Notes under the pieces: generated by a model
The model's database searches: none
What the model saw: the letters and a program-made list of their open reading frames with translations, nothing else
Told to the model about the DNA's origin: nothing
Position numbers and translations under genes: made by a program
NCBI GenBank assembly: GCA_902609235.1
Contig: CACLRF010000001.1
Coordinates: 26,800 to 90,799 of the forward strand
DNA: 64,000 nucleotides
Direction: 5' to 3'
From: an uncultured Pelagibacteraceae bacterium
GTDB lineage: Bacteria; Pseudomonadota; Alphaproteobacteria; Pelagibacterales; Pelagibacteraceae
Part shown: piece after piece, positions 8,854-18,015 of the stretch
Numbering within the stretch: position 1 is the first letter of the stretch
Layout of the letters: each line of letters begins with the position of its first letter

Positions 8854-10088
8854 TAAATATCTTCTAACGGATGATGGGACATTAATTCAAGTCCATTTTC
8901 ACCAACAAGGTACTGTTGCTCAAGTTTTACACCTTCTTTACCATCAACTTTACCAATATAACTCTCAAGTGTGATTGTCATGTTCTTCTCAAAAGTTCCA
9001 CCTTCTTCTCCACCATCGGTTGGATATCTTATTTGAGGCCACTCATCACACAAACCAATTCCGTGAACCATACAAGAGTACCTATTTCCATAATATTCAT
9101 CAGGCAAAACCCAAGATTTTTTAACAAATTCTTTAAAACTCATTCCTGGTTTTATTAATCTAAAATTATGATCTATTTGATTTCTAGCCATCGAATAAAG
9201 TTTTTTTTGCTCATCATTAAATTTGTGTCCAACTACAAAGGCTCTTGATATATCTGCACAGTATCCATAAGGACCAACCATGTCTGTATCAAAAGCAACA
9301 ATTTCTCCCTGTTGCATAACTTTATTACTACTCTCTTGCATCCATGGATTTGTTCTTTCACCAGAAGATAAAATTCTACACTCAATCCACTCACCTCCAT
9401 TTTCAATATTTGTTTTGTGTAAAATTGACCATAATTCATCTTCGGTCATTCCTGGTTTAAGATCTGATCTCATCTTTGAAACGCCTTTTTCTGCAACTTC
9501 TATTGCTGCTTTCATACAAATTAATTCATCATGTGACTTTATTACTCGTGCTTGTTCTAAAATTAATTTTGCATCTACAACTTCAATACCTTCTCTATTT
9601 AAAGCTGTAACAGCAGGACCATTAAGAACATCAATTGCTATTTTTTTAGATTTAAAATAATTATTTGATAAATCTTTAACTTCATTTATCCATTTTGATA
9701 ATTGTAAATTTGCTTGATCTCCATTGCTAAAATAATCCCATGTGATTGCGGGTCTTATTTCGTCAATTAGATTTAAATGCTTTGATAATATTTCACAATT
9801 AAAATACTCATAAAGAATAATTGGTCCATTAACTGGAACAAAACAATATCTTGTTAAATTATGCATATTATAGACACTCATGTTGACTGTATCTAAAGCA
9901 TAACGAACATTCACCGGATCAAATAGAATACAAGCCTCTAAATTGTTTTTTACTAATTCTTTTCTAACCCTATCTAAACGATATGATCTTAACTTATCAA
10001 AATCAATCTCGTCTTCTCTTAATCTTTTTTTTGTAATAAAATTTTGCCTTGGTTTAATTTCTGGAGCTATTTTTCTTTTAAATTTCAT
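8853..10088 (-). CDS. dddP: M24 metallopeptidase-fold protein, DddP-like (putative DMSP lyase)
   Basis: FDPVNVRYALDTVNM, GGEWIECRILSSGERTNPW, FDTDMVGPYGYCADISR, VHGIGLCDEWP, LES..., KLEQQ: metal-ligand and catalytic Asp context of DddP retained. Confidence 0.75.
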   Translation of the reverse strand: MKFKRKIAPEIKPRQNFITKKRLREDEIDFDKLRSYRLDRVRKELVKNNLEACILFDPVNVRYALDTVNMSVYNMHNLTRYCFVPVNGPIILYEYFNCEILSKHLNLIDEIRPAITWDYFSNGDQANLQLSKWINEVKDLSNNYFKSKKIAIDVLNGPAVTALNREGIEVVDAKLILEQARVIKSHDELICMKAAIEVAEKGVSKMRSDLKPGMTEDELWSILHKTNIENGGEWIECRILSSGERTNPWMQESSNKVMQQGEIVAFDTDMVGPYGYCADISRAFVVGHKFNDEQKKLYSMARNQIDHNFRLIKPGMSFKEFVKKSWVLPDEYYGNRYSCMVHGIGLCDEWPQIRYPTDGGEEGGTFEKNMTITLESYIGKVDGKEGVKLEQQYLVGENGLELMSHHPLEDI

Positions 10089-10105
10089 GATTTATAAATA
10101 ATATA

Positions 10106-10477
10106 TTAAGGTTCATAAAATTTATATTTCGCTAAAATTTCTTCACCTGGTTCAATATCTCTTAATGAAACTAAATAAAAATACTTTAAATTATTATCGT
10201 TTTTATCTTCCAATGTCTCTTTGATTTTCTCTTCAATATTCTGACCAAAGTCATATTTAGGGAATGTGTTGGATGATAATTTAATTACATTTGGATTTTT
10301 TGAGTGATTATAGAAACCACCAAGAGGAGTTCTAATATACATGTCTTCAAAATCATCGTCTTTCACATGTGATATCCCTATAAAAGAATTTTTCTTAATT
10401 TTGGTTTTAGAAAATAAGCCCAAACCTTCAATTTTTGAGTCTTTTACTGTAAGATTTTTTGGCAACGGTCTATACAT
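10106..10477 (-). CDS. SET domain protein
   Basis: IEGLGLFSKTKIKKNSFIGI ... GGFYNHSKNPNV ... DIEPGEEILAKY SET motifs. Confidence 0.75.
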   Translation of the reverse strand: MYRPLPKNLTVKDSKIEGLGLFSKTKIKKNSFIGISHVKDDDFEDMYIRTPLGGFYNHSKNPNVIKLSSNTFPKYDFGQNIEEKIKETLEDKNDNNLKYFYLVSLRDIEPGEEILAKYKFYEP

Positions 10478-11111
10478 CTTTCGTAACCCTGTACAAACCT
10501 AACCAAGCATTTACATCTTTGCTAGCAATATAGTCTGATTTAAAAAACTCTATTTCTTTCCATTTATTATTTTGGTTTAAACTTATGATTTTTTTATCAA
10601 ATCCATATTCTTCATGAATACCTTCGTTAATAGTAAAACAAATTAACCCACCTGGTTTTGTTATTCTTATAAACTCATCTAATGCATTTGGTTTTACATG
10701 CCCAAAAGTAAATGTTCCAACACACATAACTCCACCATAAAAGTTATTCTCAATTTCTATTGGTTTATTTAAATCAACCTTTACTAATTTTTGATAAAGA
10801 TCTTTTGGAACAGTATCTAATAAAGTTTGAGATAAATCGGCTCCATGAAAATTTTTAAAACTATATTTTTTAAGCTCCATTCCAACTAAACCTGTTCCAC
10901 ATCCAGCATCAAAAATTAAAGTATCTTTATTTTTCTCGTATTTGTTAAATGTTTCTGCAGTTTCTCTAGGTCCTGTATAGTTCCAATCAACCATGTCTTT
11001 ATTGTATTTATCTTTGTCTCCCCACTCATCGTAGTACTTCATAACTTCATCAGTAGTTTTAAGTTTATAAATTGGAATTTTGTTTCCTACGTCTTTTTGA
11101 GCCATTAGCAT
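10470..11111 (-). CDS. Class I SAM-dependent methyltransferase
   Basis: LIFDAGCGTGLVGMEL motif I. Confidence 0.85.
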   Translation of the reverse strand: MLMAQKDVGNKIPIYKLKTTDEVMKYYDEWGDKDKYNKDMVDWNYTGPRETAETFNKYEKNKDTLIFDAGCGTGLVGMELKKYSFKNFHGADLSQTLLDTVPKDLYQKLVKVDLNKPIEIENNFYGGVMCVGTFTFGHVKPNALDEFIRITKPGGLICFTINEGIHEEYGFDKKIISLNQNNKWKEIEFFKSDYIASKDVNAWLGLYRVTKDV

Positions 11112-13510
11112 CTCATTTTTTGACCACTTGGATCATAAAGTGGTTCTTTAATTATTGAACAATTAAATAAATCTCCATTTATCTCTACTTGAATTTTATT
11201 TTCAGAATTAATGGATTTTTTATCAACAAAACTAAACGCTACACTTTTATTTACAAAATGAGCAAAACCACCTGAAGTTACATAACCAATACTTTGATCT
11301 CCATTCATAACAGCTTCATTATTTGTTACATCAATTTCATTTGTTTCAACAATTAATGGTATGAGTTTATTTGAAGAATTTTCCTTTTGTGCACTTTCTT
11401 TACCAATAAACTCTTTATCCCAATTAATAAAAACATCTAAGCCTGTCTCTTTTGCAGTAAAATCTGGTCTATAATCTAAAGTCCAAGCTCCCCAATTTTT
11501 CTCTAACCTCATTGACATTAATGCTCTTCCACCAAATGGTTTAATATTAAATTCTTTTCCTGCTTCCATTAATTCTTCATAAAGTTTTAATTGATAGTGA
11601 GGTGCTACATAAATTTCATAACCAAGTTCACCTGTAAATGAAATTCTATTTATTATTGCTGGAACACCCCCAACAAACATTCTTCTAGAATCTCTAAATT
11701 TAAATTTTTCATTTGAAACATCGTCTCTTACAATTTTTTCTAAAACCTTCCTTGAGTTAGGTCCTGCAATAGACAATCCATGATACTCATCAGATCTATT
11801 GGAGTAACTTAAATTAAACTTTTCTAAATGACTTTCAAACCAACGTCTGTGCATTTCTTGAGCAGCTCCAGATCCAAATACCATGAACTCATTTTCATCT
11901 AAGCAAGCTACAGTTAAATCACCACATAATTTTCCTCTATATGACAACATTGGGGATAAAGATATTCTTCCTGGTTTAGGAATCTTTCCAGCCATAATAT
12001 GATCTAAAAATTTTCTAGCATCAGGACCTTTGAATTCATGTTTTGAAAAGTTAGCAACTTCTATTAAACCAACATTTTCTCTTACATTAATAACTTCTTT
12101 TGAAACATAGTCATGTGATCTCGATCTTTTAATAGTAGGCTCTTCGTGAGCATCTTCTTTATTGTTCGCAAACCACAAAACGTTTTCCAAACCAAAACTA
12201 TCTCCCATAACAGCACCTTGATTTACAAAACGATCATATAGTACAGTAGTTTTTTGTTTTCTTCCCTTTGGTAAAGTTTCATTTGGAAATGTCATAATAA
12301 ATCTTCGCTCATAATTTTCTGAAGATTTAATCGTTCCATACTGAGGTGAAGCATAATCTCCAAAACGAGCAACATCCATTGCCCAAACATCAATGGAAGG
12401 CTCTCCATCAATAATCCATTCAGCAATACATTTCCCAACACCACCCCCTTGGCAAAATCCAGCCATAACACCAACTGCAACCCAATAATTCCTCATTCCT
12501 GGCACTGGACCAATCAGAGGACTTCCATCTGGACCAAAAGTAAAAGGTCCATTAACTATATTCTTAATACCTGCACGTTCTAGCGCTGGCATTCTTTCAA
12601 AACCAATTGCAAGTCTATCTTCAATATTATCTAACTTTGGCTCAAGTAACTCATGGCCAAAATTCATTGGTGTACCTTCTACTTTCCAAGGAGTTGATTT
12701 TGGCTCATAAGTTCCAAGCAACATTCCTTTACCTTCTTGTCTAAAATAAATATTTCCCTCAAAATCTGTTCCTATAGGCAATCTTTGGTCACCCATTGCT
12801 TCTATTTCAGGAATAGGTTCTGTAATCAAATAATGATGCTCCATTGGTTGAACTGGAAGATTTAATCCAGCTAATTGCCCAACTTCTCTTGCCCAAAGTC
12901 CTCCTGCATTAATAACAATTTCCGCATTAATGTTTCCTTTTTCAGTAAAGACATCCCAAGTTCCATCCTCTTTTTGTTTCGTGTCTTTTACTACAGTGTG
13001 AGTGTAGTATTTTCCACCATGAACTTTTGCAGCTTTTGCAAAAGCATAAGTAACTCCCGATGGATCAACCTCACCATCTATAGGATCCCATAAAGCTAAC
13101 AAATATCTAGAAGGGTCAATTAATGGATTTTTCTTTTTTACTTCTTCCAAAGAAATAAATTCTTGGTCAAGTCCCATGTATCTTGCTTTTGATCTTTCTC
13201 TCTTTAAATAATCTGCCCACACCTCATTTGAAGCTAAATAAAAACCTCCACTGGGTTTAAAGCCTAGAGAATGCCCTGACTCTTTTTCTATTTCTTTATA
13301 TAAGCCTATTGTATAAGCCATCATCCTAGAGATATTAGGGTCAGATGAAATCACGTGAACATTTCCCGCTGCGTGCCAAGACGAGCCTGAAGTAAGTTCG
13401 TTTCTCTCAAGTAAAATACAATCCTTTAATCCAAATTTAGATAAGTGATAAAGGATAGAACAACCAACTACACCGCCTCCTATGATTACTACTTTGGCAT
13501 GTTTTTCCAT
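11105..13510 (-). CDS. Dimethylglycine dehydrogenase-type FAD + GcvT fusion
   Basis: N-terminal FAD domain (VVIIGGGVVGCSILYHLSKFG) plus C-terminal aminomethyltransferase domain (FTGELGYEIYV). Confidence 0.9.
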   Translation of the reverse strand: MEKHAKVVIIGGGVVGCSILYHLSKFGLKDCILLERNELTSGSSWHAAGNVHVISSDPNISRMMAYTIGLYKEIEKESGHSLGFKPSGGFYLASNEVWADYLKRERSKARYMGLDQEFISLEEVKKKNPLIDPSRYLLALWDPIDGEVDPSGVTYAFAKAAKVHGGKYYTHTVVKDTKQKEDGTWDVFTEKGNINAEIVINAGGLWAREVGQLAGLNLPVQPMEHHYLITEPIPEIEAMGDQRLPIGTDFEGNIYFRQEGKGMLLGTYEPKSTPWKVEGTPMNFGHELLEPKLDNIEDRLAIGFERMPALERAGIKNIVNGPFTFGPDGSPLIGPVPGMRNYWVAVGVMAGFCQGGGVGKCIAEWIIDGEPSIDVWAMDVARFGDYASPQYGTIKSSENYERRFIMTFPNETLPKGRKQKTTVLYDRFVNQGAVMGDSFGLENVLWFANNKEDAHEEPTIKRSRSHDYVSKEVINVRENVGLIEVANFSKHEFKGPDARKFLDHIMAGKIPKPGRISLSPMLSYRGKLCGDLTVACLDENEFMVFGSGAAQEMHRRWFESHLEKFNLSYSNRSDEYHGLSIAGPNSRKVLEKIVRDDVSNEKFKFRDSRRMFVGGVPAIINRISFTGELGYEIYVAPHYQLKLYEELMEAGKEFNIKPFGGRALMSMRLEKNWGAWTLDYRPDFTAKETGLDVFINWDKEFIGKESAQKENSSNKLIPLIVETNEIDVTNNEAVMNGDQSIGYVTSGGFAHFVNKSVAFSFVDKKSINSENKIQVEINGDLFNCSIIKEPLYDPSGQKMRC

Positions 13511-14550
13511 TAGTATTTAATTTCCTTATTTATTTTTTTCAAAGACTTATCAGTGCCATGATGAAAATGTTTGCTCATATCAGGCATATATTTCATTGAA
13601 ATTGGTTTTTTACCAATTGCAACTGACATTTCTCTTACGTGGTGGGCTTCTGCTCCACAACAAATTCCAATAAAATTTATTTCATTTTGAACACACTCTT
13701 TTGCAAACTCTGCCATTTCAAATCTGTTACAGAACAAATTGTCTAAAGCTACTGGGAATGCATTCCCTCCAGGAATACAACTACAACAATGATCAGTTAT
13801 ATTTAAAAAACCAGGTTCTTTCTCTGTTGTTCTATAAGGTACTGGAAGTCCTGCAACATGACATGAAACTTTTTCTCTAATCTTTTTTAATAATTTCATT
13901 GTCATTTCAGGTCCTCGATAACAATTTAAACCAACTACATCTGCACCTAAATCTTCCATCATTTTGCACGCATCTGCAGCAGTATGACCTTCTCTAGTTT
14001 TATCTCCTCTTGGAATAGCAAAATTACAAACTGCAATAAGACCTGCATCTTTAATAGCTTTTAGAGCTATCTTCATTTCTTCTGTCCAATTTATTGTTTC
14101 TGCTATTACAAAATCAACTCCTGCTTCTTTCGCCCAACCAAGTTGTTCCTCATACATTTTTTGACATTCTTTGTGAGTGCTAGCATCGCCTGGATCAAAA
14201 ATATTTGTATTGGCTACATCTCCACAAACCATTAAATCTAAATCTTTAAATTCAGCTGCTGCATCTTTTGCAATTTTAAGTGCATTTTTTTGGAGTGGCT
14301 CTAACATATCCTCTTTGCCAATAATTCTCAGTTTTTCTCTATGCCCATAATAAGTAAATGCTTGAACAACATCAGAACCCGCACGGATAAACTCTCTATG
14401 TAATTGCGTTACTACCTCCGGATGCTCTAATACAACTTCAGGCACGAATGGTCCTGCTGATAGATATCCTCTTCTTTCCATTGCAAAAAGATATCCCTCT
14501 GCGCACATTATTGGACCTTCATTTAATCTAGAAATAAGATTTTTTTTCAT
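13510..14550 (-). CDS. bhmT: Betaine-homocysteine S-methyltransferase
   Basis: VVGLNCYRGP and IGICCGAEAHHVREM zinc-Cys motifs, BHMT-like throughout. Confidence 0.88.
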   Translation of the reverse strand: MKKNLISRLNEGPIMCAEGYLFAMERRGYLSAGPFVPEVVLEHPEVVTQLHREFIRAGSDVVQAFTYYGHREKLRIIGKEDMLEPLQKNALKIAKDAAAEFKDLDLMVCGDVANTNIFDPGDASTHKECQKMYEEQLGWAKEAGVDFVIAETINWTEEMKIALKAIKDAGLIAVCNFAIPRGDKTREGHTAADACKMMEDLGADVVGLNCYRGPEMTMKLLKKIREKVSCHVAGLPVPYRTTEKEPGFLNITDHCCSCIPGGNAFPVALDNLFCNRFEMAEFAKECVQNEINFIGICCGAEAHHVREMSVAIGKKPISMKYMPDMSKHFHHGTDKSLKKINKEIKY

Positions 14551-14561
14551 ATTTTATCCTT

Positions 14562-15740
14562 TCATTTCATTATGTTGTTTGCAACCCATTTGTGGAAATG
14601 ATGAGTGGGATTATCCATCGCAGGTGAAAAATTTCCCCCATTATAAGATGGAGATTTTCTACCGTCCTGCATTCCCTCAATTATATTTAAATCTTCACTT
14701 TGAACTCCTTTCCAAAGTTCAAAGTTTTGTTTTCTAAGTGATTTGAATTTCTTTGCATTTGCTGCTTCATTACCAACATAATAAATTTCCATATGTTCTT
14801 TTGTATATTCATTATTTACTGGTTCTAACCAGTAGGCATAAAAATGGTCTTTATGAATTCCAAGCATCACATTTGGAAATAAAGCAACGTATTCAGCAAT
14901 GTGCTCTTGATCTTTTGGCCAATTTGGAAAAGTTGGAAATTTTAAGCTACTTTTAAATCTTGGATTATAAACCACAGTACCTTGACCAGCAAATCGATTT
15001 GGCAATCCTTGAATATGATAATGATCATCAATTTTTGAGTAAGAGTTTAATCCAGGATGAACCCAGGGTAGATGATAGCTTTCACAATAATTTTCTATTG
15101 CAAATTTCCAATTACATTTAGCATTTAAATTAAAATAACCATAATCTTTAGAGTAAACCATTAAATTTCTATCTTTAAGAGACCAAAATTTTCTCCACCT
15201 ATCATTCAGAGGTTTAATATATTTTTCAAAATTGATTTCATTTTTGTTTAAATTTACAAAAATTAAATCTAACCAAACATGAGATCTAACTTCTTTAAGG
15301 CCGCTTTGTAATTTGCTAAATTTATTACAATTATGTTTGTTCATTCCACCAATATGTGGTGTAGCTATTAACTTACCACTCATATCATAAGACCAAGAAT
15401 GATAAGGACATCTTATTACATTCTTAATTTTACATTTTTCTTGGAGAATCTTAAAACCACGATGGCTACAAACATTATGAAAAACTTTTATTTTATTATT
15501 TTTATCTCTTAAAATAATTAATGGAATTCCTAGCAAATCAAATGGTTTCGCATCTCCAATATCTGGTACTGAACTACCAACACCAATTACAACCCATTTA
15601 TTTTCAAAAATTTTTTTTCTCTCAATAGATAAATAATCTAGATCGGTGTAACACTCATTTGGTAGGCCATGAGCTTGATGAATATTTTTATTTACTACTT
15701 TTAATTTTTTTAAATCGAGTATTTGAGATAACTTTTTCAT
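14562..15740 (-). CDS. Rieske non-heme iron oxygenase alpha subunit (choline/glycine-betaine monooxygenase-like)
   Basis: VCSHRG...CPYHSWSYD Rieske motif, NWKFAIENYCESYHLPWVHPG mononuclear iron site. Confidence 0.85.
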   Translation of the reverse strand: MKKLSQILDLKKLKVVNKNIHQAHGLPNECYTDLDYLSIERKKIFENKWVVIGVGSSVPDIGDAKPFDLLGIPLIILRDKNNKIKVFHNVCSHRGFKILQEKCKIKNVIRCPYHSWSYDMSGKLIATPHIGGMNKHNCNKFSKLQSGLKEVRSHVWLDLIFVNLNKNEINFEKYIKPLNDRWRKFWSLKDRNLMVYSKDYGYFNLNAKCNWKFAIENYCESYHLPWVHPGLNSYSKIDDHYHIQGLPNRFAGQGTVVYNPRFKSSLKFPTFPNWPKDQEHIAEYVALFPNVMLGIHKDHFYAYWLEPVNNEYTKEHMEIYYVGNEAANAKKFKSLRKQNFELWKGVQSEDLNIIEGMQDGRKSPSYNGGNFSPAMDNPTHHFHKWVANNIMK

Positions 15741-15934
15741 TTCAACTTTTATTAAACCTCCTTGTTTTAGTTAGAATTAATTAAAGCTAAATTTTTACGA
15801 TTCTCTTATAATGATTTGTTGAAATACAGTTTTGCAGTTTAAAATATAAACAAACTCTTTGAAAAAAAAATTTGCTGAAAATTTCATAAAAAAAACTCTA
15901 TAACTAAATAAATCGCATTTAAAGACAATTTGAC

Positions 15935-15951
15935 TTCAACTGAAGGTTGAA
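15935..15951 (+). other. Hairpin TTCAAC-TGAAG-GTTGAA in the leader of the SBP gene
   Basis: Perfect 6-bp inverted repeat read from sequence. Confidence 0.4.
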
Positions 15952-16017
15952 AGATATTTGCAATATTTTCGTCGATATGTTGTAGTGTTTAATCAAAAAT
16001 TAACTAACGGAGATATA

Positions 16018-17028
16018 ATGAAAAAATTAAAAACAATTCTATTTTCCGCGCTTTTAGCATTTGGTATGACTTCTTTTGCAAATGCTTGTGGAAAATTAGT
16101 TATAGCCGAACAAAACTGGGCATCTGCCGAGTTAATGGCAAACGTTGATAAAATCATTCTCGAAGAAGGATATGGGTGTGACGTAGAATTAGTACCTGGT
16201 GCTACTATGCCTACATTTACTTCAATGAATGATAAAGGAACACCTGACATGAACCCTGAACAATGGGCAAATGCAGTTTACACTCCTTTAAAAAAAGCGG
16301 TAAGTGAAAAAAGATTAATTATTGCAAATAAAGCTCCAATTACAGGTCTTGGAGAAGGTTGGTGGTTAAATCCAGCAGCTTTAGAAAAACACCCAGAGCT
16401 TAAAGGAATGACAGCAGTTCAAATTTTAGAACGTCCAGATTTGTTTCCTGATAAAGAGGACCCATCAAAAGGTGCTTTTATGGGATGTCCAGCAGGTTGG
16501 GGATGTCAGTTAGCTAATGCAAATTTGTACAGAGCATTTGAAATGGAAAAAAAGGGTTGGAAACTTATTGATCCAGGTTCAGCTGCAGGTTTAGATGGTT
16601 CAATTGCTAAAGCTTCAGATTCTGGTGAGCCATGGTTTGGATATTACTGGAATCCTACATCAATGGTTGGAAAATATAATTTACAACCAGTTGATTTTGG
16701 TGTTCCTTTTGCAGGTAGAGATAATTGGGACAATTGCATCACTCTTGCAGAACAAGATTGTGCAAATCCAAAACCAACAGCTTGGACAAAATCTGAAGTT
16801 AACTCAATTGTAAGTGCTAACTTTGCTAAAACTGGAGGAAAAGATGTTCTTAAATATGTTGAAAGTAGAACTTTTCCAGGCACAGTAATGAATGGTATGT
16901 TAGTTTATATGGCCGACAACCAAGCAAAAGGTTCTGATGCTGCAGTTGAGTTTTTAATTAAGCATGAAGATATTTGGACTAAGTGGGTATCTTCTGGTGC
17001 TGCAAAAAAAATCAAAAAAAGTTTATAA
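16018..17028 (+). CDS. Glycine betaine/quaternary-amine type ABC transporter substrate-binding protein
   Basis: Signal peptide MKKLKTILFSALLAFGMTSFANA then CGKLVIAEQNWASAELMANVDKIIL; ATG at 16018 preferred over 15958 because the signal peptide starts there. Confidence 0.88.
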   Translation: MKKLKTILFSALLAFGMTSFANACGKLVIAEQNWASAELMANVDKIILEEGYGCDVELVPGATMPTFTSMNDKGTPDMNPEQWANAVYTPLKKAVSEKRLIIANKAPITGLGEGWWLNPAALEKHPELKGMTAVQILERPDLFPDKEDPSKGAFMGCPAGWGCQLANANLYRAFEMEKKGWKLIDPGSAAGLDGSIAKASDSGEPWFGYYWNPTSMVGKYNLQPVDFGVPFAGRDNWDNCITLAEQDCANPKPTAWTKSEVNSIVSANFAKTGGKDVLKYVESRTFPGTVMNGMLVYMADNQAKGSDAAVEFLIKHEDIWTKWVSSGAAKKIKKSL

Positions 17029-17039
17029 TTAACTTTCAA

Positions 17040-17068
17040 TTACGAGCCTATTTAATATAGGCTCGTAA
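17040..17068 (+). other. Intercistronic hairpin, 12-bp stem
   Basis: TTACGAGCCTAT-TTAAT-ATAGGCTCGTAA perfect inverted repeat between SBP and permease genes; no strong T-run follows. Confidence 0.75.
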
Positions 17069-17080
17069 AGTTTACTATTT

Positions 17081-17965
17081 ATGGAATTTTTTACTGAATT
17101 TCCAGAACTGGGAAGAAGATCCCAAATGGAGCTAAGAAAAGGTATAGACTTAGCTTTTAGAAATTTTTCAAAGGAATATGGGGATAGTATAGAGGCATTC
17201 TTTGATCCATTGTTATTTTTTTTAGTATCATTAGAAAAATTATTATTATCTACACCATGGATAATAATCATTGCAGTTATTTGTGGATTAGCATGGCTGG
17301 GTTCAAAAAGTTGGAAATTAGTTACAGGAAGTGCAATTGCTTTTTTATTAATTGGTTATTTTGGAATGTGGGAAGATTGTATGGCAACAGTTGCAATTAT
17401 TACTGTATGTACAATCATTTGTATTGTTGTTGGTATTCCAATAGGAATTGTAATGGCTAGATCCTCTAGAGCAGAAAAAACAATACTTCCTGTATTGGAT
17501 ATGATGCAAACAATTCCTAGTTTTGTTTATTTGATACCAATTTTGATGTTATTAGGAATTGGAAAAGTTCCAGGATTAATTGCTGTTTGTGTCTATGCAG
17601 TTCCTCCAATAATTAGATTAACTAATCTAGGTATTAGAGAAGTGGACAAAGAGACTTTGGAAGCTAGTGAAGCCTTTGGAGCAACCACAGCGCAAAAATT
17701 AAAATCTGTTCAGATTCCACTTGCTTTGCCAACTGTTTTTGCAGGTGTAAACCAAACCATAATGATGGCTTTAGCTATGGTAGTTATTGCTTCTATGATA
17801 GGCGTAAAAGGCCTTGGTGTACCAATATTAAGAGCTGTTTCTAACCAATATTTAGCTCTTGGAATGATGAATGGATTGGCAATAGTTGCTCTCGCAATTG
17901 TCTTTGATAGAGTCACGCAAGAATATGGTAGAAGGATCCAAAAGCATAGAGGTCAGATAAAATAG
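17081..17965 (+). CDS. ProW-type ABC transporter permease
   Basis: MMQTIPSFVYLIPILMLLGIGKVPG...LASEAFGAT-type permease motif; multi-TM. Confidence 0.88.
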   Translation: MEFFTEFPELGRRSQMELRKGIDLAFRNFSKEYGDSIEAFFDPLLFFLVSLEKLLLSTPWIIIIAVICGLAWLGSKSWKLVTGSAIAFLLIGYFGMWEDCMATVAIITVCTIICIVVGIPIGIVMARSSRAEKTILPVLDMMQTIPSFVYLIPILMLLGIGKVPGLIAVCVYAVPPIIRLTNLGIREVDKETLEASEAFGATTAQKLKSVQIPLALPTVFAGVNQTIMMALAMVVIASMIGVKGLGVPILRAVSNQYLALGMMNGLAIVALAIVFDRVTQEYGRRIQKHRGQIK

Positions 17966-18015
17966 TTGATACTTTGATGCATCGAATTTACTAGACTCAT
18001 ATTTCAAAATAAATA

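Noticed and set aside
9233-9660. ORFs 9233-9439 (-) and 9280-9660 (+) within the DddP-like gene
   Set aside because: Alternative-frame shadows of a conserved protein.
17980-17993. Near-palindrome TTGATGCATCGAA before the metF-like gene
   Set aside because: Short and imperfect; expected by chance at this size.
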